Under the pieces are notes generated by a model. That model made no database searches and was not told the DNA's origin. It saw only the letters and a program-made list of their open reading frames with translations. The translations under genes were made by a program, and so were the position numbers. From Lachnospiraceae bacterium (GTDB lineage Bacteria > Bacillota > Clostridia > Lachnospirales > Lachnospiraceae), in the NCBI GenBank assembly GCA_020860745.1, contig JAJBTR010000380.1, positions 1-8,428 on the forward strand: a stretch of DNA of 8,428 nucleotides, given 5' to 3'. Positions 1 through 5,762 of the stretch are shown here, piece after piece (positions within the stretch are counted from its first letter, which is position 1; each line of letters starts with the position of its first letter).

Positions 1-53
1 TTTTTGTTCAATAATTTTTTTCGCATAATAATCGTAGGATGTCTTAACGGAAC
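1..53 (-). pseudogene. Out-of-frame continuation of the glycosyltransferase
   Basis: Past the stop at 44-46, the minus strand read in the neighbouring frame gives FFVPLRHPTIIMRKKLLNK to the window edge. The HPTIIMR part matches the HPSVMxR-type segment that follows the catalytic core in many GT2 enzymes. One extra T in the run of seven (plus-strand A at 54-60) would join both parts into one open frame. The gene continues beyond the left edge. Confidence 0.7.
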
Positions 54-520
54 AAAAAAAGCAAATCTGATTTTATATCCTCATCATTTATCAACAAATT
101 CGATTTCCAATTTTCCCCCATTACATCATAATCACACCCTGATATTCCAACATCCGGGTTTCTTTCCATGTATTTAACTTGTTCTTCCAATCTGTTTGGT
201 AAAGATATATCATCTGCGTCCATGCGAACTATATAAGTCCCCCGTGACGCATCCAACGCAACGTTTAATGATTTGGATATTCCTAATTTTTCTTCGTTGA
301 TAATAAGCCGGATTCGTTCATCGGATTCCATGTAATGTCTTATAATATCATCTGTAGAATCAGTCGTTGTTGGTTCATCAACTATAATCATTTCCCAATC
401 AGTAAATGTCTGATTTAATACGCTTTCAATAGCTTCTGAAAGAAATTCTTGCGCATTGTAAACTGGCATTATAATTGAAACAATTGGATTCTCTTTTTTT
501 GTGTGTTCATTACTTATCAT
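44..520 (-). CDS. Family 2 glycosyltransferase (GT-A fold), N-terminal part, broken by a frameshift
   Basis: Transfers a sugar from a nucleotide donor to a growing surface polysaccharide at the cytoplasmic membrane face; donor and acceptor cannot be told from sequence. The 158 residues hold the GT2 core: the opening strand VSIIMPVYNA (residues 14-23), the loop ESVLNQTF, the donor-binding strand IIVDE (45-49) and the metal-binding DADD at 101-104. Family members usually exceed 250 residues, and this frame stops at 44-46, just before the expected acceptor-domain segment. That segment is present in another frame immediately after the stop, so the gene is frameshifted rather than naturally short. 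The start ATG (518-520) has AAGGAG ten bases upstream (531-536) and overlaps the end of the isomerase gene by 11 bp, indicating translational coupling within the operon. The family call is firm; whether the break is biological or a sequencing error is open. Confidence 0.85.
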   Translation of the reverse strand: MISNEHTKKENPIVSIIMPVYNAQEFLSEAIESVLNQTFTDWEMIIVDEPTTTDSTDDIIRHYMESDERIRLIINEEKLGISKSLNVALDASRGTYIVRMDADDISLPNRLEEQVKYMERNPDVGISGCDYDVMGENWKSNLLINDEDIKSDLLFLFR

Positions 521-1082
521 CGCTTTTTAACTCCTTGCTTAGCACCCAATACATCATGTGATCGAACATCATATGAATATCTTCCGTAATCTGCATATCA
601 TCAACCGCGACATGCATATAATAATCAGCCAATTCCCGTAACTTTCCTCCGGAGTATCCTGTAATTCCAACCACATTTGCTCCGACTTGTTTAGCATACT
701 CCACCGCTTTAATTACATTTTTCGAATTACCACTTCCTGAAATTGCAAGAACAAGATCATCCTCTTTTAGCTTGTTTTCTAACTGAAAAGCAAATACATC
801 ATCATAGGAAATGTCGTTTGCGATGGCTGTCAATACTGGCGTATTATCACTAAGACAAATCAAATGGAATTTCTTGTCCAGTTTCTCACAAATGCCTTTG
901 TTGAAATCACACACAAAATGAGATGCCGTAGCTGCACTTCCTCCATTTCCAAAAACGTATATCGTTGCTTCTCTCTCATAAGCATCCTTGATTGCCTGCA
1001 CAGCTTGGTTGATTTCATCAATATTCAAGTTGTTGATAACCTGTTTTTCCTTTTCAAAGTATTCTTTAATCTTGTTCTTCAT
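510..1082 (-). CDS. gmhA: SIS-domain sedoheptulose-7-phosphate isomerase (GmhA type)
   Basis: Converts sedoheptulose 7-phosphate to D-glycero-D-manno-heptose 7-phosphate, the first step of heptose activation, in the cytoplasm. The 190 residues match the usual GmhA length. Visible signatures are the phosphate-binding FGNGGSAATASHF (44-56), the second SIS motif AISGSGNS (113-120), TGYSGGKL (141-148) and the C-terminal EDIHMMFDH (167-175), whose His aligns with the catalytic His of GmhA. Where GmhA usually has Glu after the first motif (FxxE), this protein has Asp (FVCDF), so substrate preference may differ slightly. The ATG at 1080-1082 has AGGAG seven bases upstream, inside the last codons of the preceding gene. 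It lies two bases after the nucleotidyltransferase/phosphatase gene and overlaps the glycosyltransferase. A related SIS sugar isomerase is possible, but the neighbouring heptose kinase and GmhB-type domain favour GmhA. Confidence 0.85.
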   Translation of the reverse strand: MKNKIKEYFEKEKQVINNLNIDEINQAVQAIKDAYEREATIYVFGNGGSAATASHFVCDFNKGICEKLDKKFHLICLSDNTPVLTAIANDISYDDVFAFQLENKLKEDDLVLAISGSGNSKNVIKAVEYAKQVGANVVGITGYSGGKLRELADYYMHVAVDDMQITEDIHMMFDHMMYWVLSKELKSDDK

Positions 1083-1084
1083 AT

Positions 1085-2377
1085 CTAGGCTCCTATTATC
1101 TTTGTTACAACACCTAATAAATCGTCCCCTGTAAGTTCTGCTTTTACAGGATATTTCCCATCATTTCCCGCTTCTCCGGTCAAAACCAATGCTGTATGTG
1201 TTCCCGCATTTTTCCCGGTCTGTATATCTAATGTTGTGTCTCCTATAAACCACGAATGCTCCAAATCTATATTGTGGTCAAGGACTGCTTTCTGGATCAT
1301 ACCAACCTCAGGCTTGCGGCAATTACATATGATTTTTAATTCTTTTACTTCCCCTTCAAACCCACAGTCCGGATGATGCGGACAAAAATAAATATCATCC
1401 ACATAACATCCTTTCTCTCCCAACAGCACATGCATTCTATTATGAATTTCTTCTAACCCTTTAAATGTACAATCTCCTCTGGCAACAACCGGCTGATTCG
1501 TAATAACAATTGCAAGATATTCGGATTGATTTATTTTAGTAATGGCTTCCGACACGTGTCTCTCCAATTCCATCTGTCTGGCATCCGTCAAAAGGCCCAC
1601 GTACCGGTTAATTGTTCCATCTCGATCCAGAAAAATACATTTCTGTCGATTCTTCAGATTTCTCGCTTCACAGACGCCACGCTGATAATCCTCACAGACT
1701 TTCGCATATCGATCCGGAGTTCCGATATCCTTGACATATTCGGTAGAACAGTATGCATACACTTTCCCTTGTTCAATAGCGGAAAGAATAACCCCTTTTT
1801 CCAGATCTCGCTTTGTTCCATCCGAAATATACCGAAAAATGTCTGACGAGAATATATAAATCCCGGCGTTCACCAGGTTCTTATATGCTTTCGTTCGCTC
1901 ACCATTTTTATGTAACCAGCCTGTCACACGCTGTGATTCATCTATGACTAGCAAATCACTATCATATGGATGGGAATTGGGGTGAGCAAAGAGCGTTGCA
2001 ACCGCATCATTTCTTCTATGGAAGTTTGCCATGCGCTGAAAATTGATGTTAACAAATACATCACCAAACAGTAAATAAAAGTCCTCAGTCAATCTATCTT
2101 TAAGATAAAACAGCGCTCCTGCCGTTCCCAATGGCTCCTGTTCACGGAAATATTGAATGGATACACTCCATTTGGATCCGTCATTAAAATACTCTTCAAT
2201 CACCTCTCCAAGATGCCCTATAACCAAAATAATTTCCGTGATACCATTTTCTTTTAAATTTTCAATTTGATGTTCCAGCACTGGCTTTCCGGCAATCTGT
2301 ATCATTGGTTTAGGAATATCCTGAAGCAATGAGGAAAGCCTTGTGCCTTTCCCACCAGCCATAATCACTGCTTTCAT
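1085..2377 (-). CDS. Bifunctional heptose-1-phosphate nucleotidyltransferase / heptose-1,7-bisphosphate 7-phosphatase (HddC-GmhB fusion)
   Basis: Two enzymes in one 430-residue chain. Residues 1-235 are a sugar-phosphate nucleotidyltransferase: signature AGGKGTRL (7-14), PKP (22-24), EPLGTAGAL (81-89), metal-binding FGD (104-106) and NAG (170-172). Residues 247-430 are a HAD-IIIA phosphatase of the GmhB/histidinol-phosphatase type: nucleophile motif FLDRDGT (249-255), TNQ (293-295), a zinc loop with C332, H334, C338, C351 and C353, then CRKP (353-356) and the acidic GDTTLD (379-384). Together they would remove the 7-phosphate from heptose 1,7-bisphosphate and then load GMP, giving GDP-D-glycero-D-manno-heptose. 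GDP rather than another nucleotide is inferred from the HddA-type kinase upstream. The ATG at 2375-2377 is chosen because GGAG lies six bases before it; an upstream ATG (2389) and TTG (2392) have no such site. The stop lies two bases before gmhA. Confidence 0.85.
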   Translation of the reverse strand: MKAVIMAGGKGTRLSSLLQDIPKPMIQIAGKPVLEHQIENLKENGITEIILVIGHLGEVIEEYFNDGSKWSVSIQYFREQEPLGTAGALFYLKDRLTEDFYLLFGDVFVNINFQRMANFHRRNDAVATLFAHPNSHPYDSDLLVIDESQRVTGWLHKNGERTKAYKNLVNAGIYIFSSDIFRYISDGTKRDLEKGVILSAIEQGKVYAYCSTEYVKDIGTPDRYAKVCEDYQRGVCEARNLKNRQKCIFLDRDGTINRYVGLLTDARQMELERHVSEAITKINQSEYLAIVITNQPVVARGDCTFKGLEEIHNRMHVLLGEKGCYVDDIYFCPHHPDCGFEGEVKELKIICNCRKPEVGMIQKAVLDHNIDLEHSWFIGDTTLDIQTGKNAGTHTALVLTGEAGNDGKYPVKAELTGDDLLGVVTKIIGA

Positions 2378-2383
2378 ACGTTT

Positions 2384-2387
2384 CTCC
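2384..2387 (-). promoter_or_regulatory. Ribosome binding site deciding the start of the fusion gene
   Basis: GGAG lies six bases before the ATG at 2375-2377, which begins MKAVIMAGGKGTRL, the canonical N-terminus of this nucleotidyltransferase family. Using the upstream ATG at 2387-2389 would put this site inside the coding sequence. Confidence 0.7.
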
Positions 2388-2396
2388 ATCAAATTT

Positions 2397-3335
2397 TTAA
2401 TTCAGACTGTCCAAAGTAGCCTGAACAGATTCATTAGAATTATGCTTAGCATGCCATCCTGTGGCATATATTTTTGACAAATCATACTGAAAGGAATTGA
2501 CATCTCCTTTCCATCCGATTGAACCGCCGGTGAATTTATATTTCACATTGCGCAGTCCCAAATGCATGCAGACCATGTCTGCGATTTCTCTTACTGTTGT
2601 TGCTGTGTCTAAGCCAATGTTGTATATCTGCACGCCGGTTTCCTCTTTCTCTGCATACTCAGCAATTGCTTCGACTAAATCCAGAACATACAGATATGGC
2701 TTCTTCTGCGTTCCATCCCCCAGGATTTCCAATTCATGCGGATTTTCCTTTAATTTCCGAATAAAATCAAATATCACTCCGTGTGTCAGATGCGGTCCAA
2801 TAACATTCGGAAAACGAAAAATCAAGACATCCAGGTTGTTCATATATGCGTAGGAAGAGATAAAAGCTTCCGAAGCAAGTTTTGCCCCGCCATAATAAGA
2901 AATAGGGGCTAATCCTCCGGTTACCTCCTGCACATTAGTTCCCATTTTTTCTCCATAAACCGCAGATGTAGAAGCAAAAAACAGCTTTTTTATTCCATTT
3001 CTCCGCATGACTTCCAGCACTGCATATGTAGTGGAAAATGTATTTTTAAAATCAATCCCCGGATATTTTGCACTTTTTTGAATATCAGAATTCGCTGCAA
3101 GGTGATAAATTCTCTCAATGTGATGATCTTTCACAATGGTATCCAGGCTGTCTATCTCAGATACATCAGACTCAATCAGTGAAAAATTTCTGTTCGGCAA
3201 AAGATGTTCTACATTTTCTCGTTTTCCAAGTTCAAAATTGTCCACACACACTACATTCTTTCCCTGTTTTAAAAGCAGTTCCGCCAAATGAGAACCTATA
3301 AATCCTGCTCCTCCAGTAATCAAAACATGTTCCAT
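2397..3335 (-). CDS. NAD-dependent sugar-nucleotide epimerase/dehydratase (extended SDR, GalE-like)
   Basis: An extended short-chain dehydrogenase of 312 residues acting on a nucleotide sugar with bound NAD. Visible are the Rossmann motif TGGAGFIGSHL (7-17), VDN at the end of strand 2 (31-33), HLAA (78-81), the catalytic Ser region ASTSAVYG (121-128), the catalytic pair Y148xxxK152, and RFPNVIGP (174-181) that contacts the nucleotide side. WKGDV (275-279) resembles the late substrate-domain motif of this group. The exact reaction (4-epimerase, 4,6-dehydratase or C3/C5 epimerase) cannot be told; from its place between the kinase and the nucleotidyltransferase I infer action on GDP-heptose. The ATG at 3333-3335 is preferred because GGAG sits seven bases upstream and MEHVLITGG is the usual N-terminus; an ATG at 3351-3353 adds six basic-rich residues and has no good site. 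The next gene starts 19 bases after the stop. Confidence 0.85.
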   Translation of the reverse strand: MEHVLITGGAGFIGSHLAELLLKQGKNVVCVDNFELGKRENVEHLLPNRNFSLIESDVSEIDSLDTIVKDHHIERIYHLAANSDIQKSAKYPGIDFKNTFSTTYAVLEVMRRNGIKKLFFASTSAVYGEKMGTNVQEVTGGLAPISYYGGAKLASEAFISSYAYMNNLDVLIFRFPNVIGPHLTHGVIFDFIRKLKENPHELEILGDGTQKKPYLYVLDLVEAIAEYAEKEETGVQIYNIGLDTATTVREIADMVCMHLGLRNVKYKFTGGSIGWKGDVNSFQYDLSKIYATGWHAKHNSNESVQATLDSLN

Positions 3336-3342
3336 CTTTTTT

Positions 3343-3346
3343 CTCC
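3343..3346 (-). promoter_or_regulatory. Ribosome binding site deciding the epimerase start
   Basis: GGAG seven bases before the ATG at 3333-3335. The upstream ATG at 3351-3353 would place it within codons 3-4 and has only a distant AGGAT sequence ahead of it. That upstream ATG overlaps, as ATGA, the second stop (3350-3352) of the kinase frame, so it could still be used through coupling in the ancestral arrangement. Confidence 0.65.
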
Positions 3347-3349
3347 ATT

Positions 3350-3394
3350 TCATAAAATATCTGGTTTGGATCCTACATAAATTACGGACGATCC
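3350..3394 (-). pseudogene. Detached C-terminal codons of the heptose kinase
   Basis: Fourteen sense codons in the kinase frame, GSSVIYVGSKPDIL, lie between its TAA (3395-3397) and a TGA (3350-3352). The TGA overlaps an ATG of the epimerase frame as ATGA, a typical operon junction, which supports the view that the kinase formerly ended here. Confidence 0.5.
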
Positions 3395-4339
3395 TTATCT
3401 GTCCAGAGAAATCGGCATCTGCACCAAATCCAGCGCTGTACGCATTTCCTGCTGCCGATCCTTTTGCACGTAAAACAATAAAAATCCTCCGCCACCGGCG
3501 CCAAGAAGCTTGCCTCCCAAAGCACCATTTTTTAATGCAATATCATAACATTCATCAATCATGGGATTTGTAATTCCCGATGCCAGCGTTCGTTTCAGCT
3601 TCCATCCCTCATGCAGAATCTCTCCCAATGCGTCTACATTATTATGCTGAAGCTCTTCTCTCAGCTCATGAGTTAACTCACACATCTCGAGCTGATTACG
3701 CTCTCTGTCCCCTGCCGTGACATTTTTACTCTGTTCTTGCAAAATGGAATTAGCCGAGTGCACCTTACCGGTATAAAACATCATTAAATTTTCTTCCAGT
3801 TTCTGAAAGCTTGCCGGTTTCATTATAATCGGATCTACAAATACGCTTCCATCTTTGTTAAAAGAATAGAAATTCAGCCCTCCATAAGCAGCCGCATATT
3901 GATCCTGTTTTCCAATTGGATTGTGTAAAATATCAATCTCAATCTCACATGCTTTGCTTGCCAGTTTTTCTTTTGATACAAACTTTCCTTTATAACTGTA
4001 AAGCGCGTGCAAAATACCTACCGTAAAAGAACTGGAAGAACCGAGCCCAGTCCCCGCTGGAATATCGGCTGTGCTCACAATCTCCACTCCACTAATACGG
4101 AGCATATCAAGCACCGCTTTAAAATAACTGTGATGAATCTCACTGACATCACTCACAATCTCTGTTTCAGAATACTTCAAAACAGTATCCTGTAATTCAA
4201 AGCTTGGATGTACAGAAATATACATGTACTTATTAATACTGGTGCTGATTACGCAGCCCCCATGCTTCTCATAAAAAGCTGGTATGTCGCTGCCGCCTCC
4301 GATAAAACTGACTCGAAATGGTGTTCTTGTAATAATCAT
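3395..4339 (-). CDS. hddA: GHMP kinase, D-glycero-D-manno-heptose 7-phosphate kinase type (HddA)
   Basis: Phosphorylates C1 of D-glycero-D-manno-heptose 7-phosphate with ATP, the second step of GDP-heptose synthesis. The 314 residues show all GHMP-kinase blocks: N-terminal TPFRVSFIGGGSDIP (6-20), the ATP-binding PAGTGLGSSSSF (94-105), GKQDQYAAAYGG (143-154) with the catalytic-type Asp146, and the C-terminal glycine block GGKLLGAGGGGF (275-286). Related kinases (L-fucose, galactose, mevalonate) are less likely given the IGGGSD start and the GmhA/GmhB neighbours. It is the first gene of the operon; upstream of the ATG only a weak GGA is near. The in-frame TAA at 3395-3397 is followed in the same frame by 14 sense codons, GSSVIYVGSKPDIL, then TGA at 3350-3352. 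That tail resembles the closing strand of HddA-type kinases, so the gene has probably lost its last residues to a nonsense change. The catalytic blocks are intact, so activity may persist. Confidence 0.8.
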   Translation of the reverse strand: MIITRTPFRVSFIGGGSDIPAFYEKHGGCVISTSINKYMYISVHPSFELQDTVLKYSETEIVSDVSEIHHSYFKAVLDMLRISGVEIVSTADIPAGTGLGSSSSFTVGILHALYSYKGKFVSKEKLASKACEIEIDILHNPIGKQDQYAAAYGGLNFYSFNKDGSVFVDPIIMKPASFQKLEENLMMFYTGKVHSANSILQEQSKNVTAGDRERNQLEMCELTHELREELQHNNVDALGEILHEGWKLKRTLASGITNPMIDECYDIALKNGALGGKLLGAGGGGFLLFYVQKDRQQEMRTALDLVQMPISLDR

Positions 4340-4349
4340 TTGTTTTCCG

Positions 4350-4382
4350 GATATATTTGAATAATATATCTCTACTCCTCCT
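4350..4382 (-). promoter_or_regulatory. Kinase leader: AGGAGG and a 7-bp hairpin before the ATG
   Basis: On the minus strand an AGGAGG (4377-4382) is followed by the perfect inverted repeat GATATAT / ATATATC (4350-4356 and 4364-4370, 7-base loop), then the kinase ATG 10 bases later. Unfolded, the AGGAGG is 37 bases from the ATG, too far to act as a normal ribosome site; a folded hairpin would cut this to about 16. The stem is nearly all A-T and weak, and the AGGAGG may simply lie in the promoter. Confidence 0.3.
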
Positions 4383-4407
4383 ATTCTAAGTTTTCAGTAT
4401 CTGTCAA
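4378..4407 (-). promoter_or_regulatory. Candidate promoter of the heptose operon
   Basis: A perfect -35 consensus TTGACA lies at 4402-4407 on the minus strand, about 65 bases before the first gene. The -10 box is poor: TAGGAG with an 18-base spacer (4378-4383), or the better TAGAAT (4383-4388) with only 13 bases. No other strong promoter is visible between here and the kinase start. Confidence 0.35.
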
Positions 4408-4424
4408 GCAGATAGTATGTCTGC
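4408..4424. promoter_or_regulatory. Dyad abutting the -35 box, possible operator
   Basis: GCAGATAGTATGTCTGC is a 17-base dyad with outer arms GCAGA/TCTGC fully paired and one further inner pair. It begins at the base next to the TTGACA of the candidate promoter, where an activator or repressor would be expected to bind. Confidence 0.3.
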
Positions 4425-4445
4425 AAAATTTTCGATTTTCTGTGC

Positions 4446-4652
4446 TCAACAAACAATTGGCACATAGGCATCTCTGCTGCTAACTCTGAAAAAGGTCTCA
4501 TCAGCTATTAACACCTGTTCTTTATTTTTTGTTATTGTTATTCTCTTTTTGCCAGATATCTTTTTCCCTCCCTGATACTTTATAGCGAATATATTTTTGA
4601 TTTTTATTGTTTGGGTGAGAACTTTGGTGAGTATCGACTTGTTAAGCATCAT
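4446..4652 (-). pseudogene. Short lysine-rich frame with transposase-like ADETFF motif, probable relic
   Basis: A 68-codon frame starting ATGATG, with no convincing ribosome site. It is rich in Lys and Ile. Near its end it reads EQVLIADETFFRVSSRD, which recalls the first catalytic block (xxDExFF) of IS1595-type DDE transposases. No other transposase block is visible on either side, and no terminal inverted repeats were found by eye. It may be the scrap of an insertion sequence or a chance frame. Confidence 0.2.
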
Positions 4653-4670
4653 GTAACAATCCCATTGAAT

Positions 4671-4945
4671 TTATAATTCTACAAAAAACGTGAATACATA
4701 CTCACCCTCTGCATCCTTGTATAAATGCTCATTGTACTCACGAAACAGTTGTATTAAATTTACTGTATTGTTCCGAGAACCCGAATAAAAAATCCAGCTT
4801 CACGGTTGGTGTTCTCATCTCCAAATGTAAACCCCGGGAAATACTCCATTCAGTTCTATTAATGTAAACAGTCCGCGAATGTAACATTTTGGCGCAAAAT
4901 GTTATTATCGTCCGACACAAATTTAATATCCTCAATGTAGTGCTG
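4671..4945 (-). pseudogene. Decayed coding remnant, family not recognised
   Basis: Three stretches read like protein on the minus strand. From 4945 a frame gives 28 codons starting QHYIEDIKF and ending at TAA (4859-4861). After a cluster of three stops the same frame reopens at ATG 4847-4849 for 29 codons, including GFTFGDENTNREAGFF. From about 4770 a shifted frame continues with LIQLFREYNEHLYKDAEG to TAA at 4671-4673. The composition (mixed acidic, aromatic and glycine residues) looks like real protein broken by stops and one frameshift. I do not recognise the family, and chance cannot be excluded. Confidence 0.25.
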
Positions 4946-4960
4946 TATGATTATTTTCTC

Positions 4961-4995
4961 TCAGACGGCTACAGCGATATTCTGATCGAGATTGT
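4961..4995 (+). pseudogene. Relic of the nuclease-domain end of another ATPase/PD-(D/E)XK gene
   Basis: Bases 4964-4994 match 8097-8127 of the intact gene at 29 of 31 positions in the same frame, encoding DGYSDILIEI versus DGFSDILIEI. This is the segment carrying the first catalytic Asp of the PD-(D/E)XK domain. Similarity ends abruptly on both sides. It lies upstream of the start of the plus-strand pseudogene, so it comes from a further copy or a rearranged 3' end. Confidence 0.6.
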
Positions 4996-5040
4996 ATTTG
5001 TCAGTTTAAATTCGCTCTATACTTTTTGCATACTTACCAC

Positions 5041-5046
5041 TATAAT
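5041..5046 (+). promoter_or_regulatory. Candidate -10 box of the plus-strand pseudogene
   Basis: A perfect TATAAT lies 33 bases before the ATG at 5080, with AAGGAAG as a ribosome site at 5063-5069. No good -35 box is present at 16-18 bases, so this rests on the -10 box alone. Confidence 0.3.
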
Positions 5047-5079
5047 GGAAGTAATTTTACAGAAGGAAGTATATTGGGC

Positions 5080-5762
5080 ATGGGCGGAATGAATCAGAAA
5101 AAGAAACTCCCGGTTGGGATTGAAGATTTTGAAACAATTTGAACAGAGGGATTCTACTACGTTGATAAAACATCTATGATCCGGGATTTGTTGAATTCCT
5201 GGAGGCTGGTAAATTTATTTACCCGCCCCGGCGTTTTGGGAAATCCCTGAACATGAGTATGCTGAAAGCTTTCTTTGAAATCGGAACCGAAGAGAAGTTG
5301 TTTGAAGGACTGGAAATCTCAAGGGAGACAGCATTGTGCGAACGGTATCTGGGGAAATTCCCGGTTATCTCTATCAGTTTAAAAAGCGTCAGCGGGACTG
5401 ATTTTTCATCTGCTTGCTCCATTATGCGTTCGGTCATCGGCAACGAGGCTATGCGATTCCAGTTTTTACTGGAGGATGATAACCTGACAGAGAAAGAAAA
5501 GGCACAGTATCAGCAGCTTACAGATGTAGACATGAGCGGATCTGAGAGCTTTGTTATGTCAGATGCCACGTTGAAAGGAAGCCTTAAGACACTTTCTGTA
5601 TTGCTTCATAAGCATTATGGGGAAAGAGTGATTATCCTGATTGATGAATATGATGTTCCGCTTGCGAAAGCAAACTCAAACGGCTATTATGACCAGATGG
5701 TTGATTTGATCCGTAGTGTATTTGACCAGGCTTTAAAAACAAACAGCAGCCTTTATTTCGCC
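5080..5762 (+). pseudogene. Truncated AAA-ATPase-like/PD-(D/E)XK_9 paralogue (N-terminal half, three lesions)
   Basis: Starts MGGMNQKKKLPVGIEDF and follows the intact neighbour from its residue 9 to 219. Lesions: CGA to TGA at 5140-5142 (Arg in the IRTEGFYYVDKT segment); loss of one C in a C run at 5226-5229, which shifts the frame inside the Walker A-like TRPRRFGKS; and abrupt loss of everything after LYFA at 5762. Downstream of the frameshift the frame is open and conserved, with MSMLKAFFE, FPVISISLK and the Walker B-like IILIDEYDVPLAKAN. The missing half includes the LTGCLR segment and the whole nuclease domain. The retained N-terminal bases are visibly closer to the intact gene than the middle part. 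After 5762 the sequence switches to the complement of the opposing paralogue. Confidence 0.85.

Noticed and set aside
1526..1846. 106-codon plus-strand open frame inside the nucleotidyltransferase/phosphatase gene
   Set aside because: It lies opposite the HAD motifs and the end of the nucleotidyltransferase domain, with no family signal; it is a shadow frame. The frames at 864-1088, 2497-2853, 3068-3301 and 4007-4195 are rejected for the same reason.
4408..4440. Terminator on the plus strand (GCAGA...TCTGC followed by AAAATTTT)
   Set aside because: The stem is only five full pairs with mismatches, the T-run does not follow directly, and no plus-strand gene precedes it. An operator beside the -35 box fits better.
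4738..4935. 65-codon minus-strand open frame
   Set aside because: Its composition is poor, while another minus-strand frame over the same bases reads more like protein, so this frame is not taken as a gene.
4889..5092. 67-codon plus-strand open frame
   Set aside because: Only DGYSDILIEI inside it is meaningful, and that is a relic of the nuclease gene. The start has no ribosome site and the rest shows no similarity.
5219..5443. Minus-strand open frame across the Walker A region of the plus-strand pseudogene
   Set aside because: A similar antisense frame occurs at 6707-6919 opposite the same conserved codons of the intact copy, showing that it is a mirror of sense conservation.
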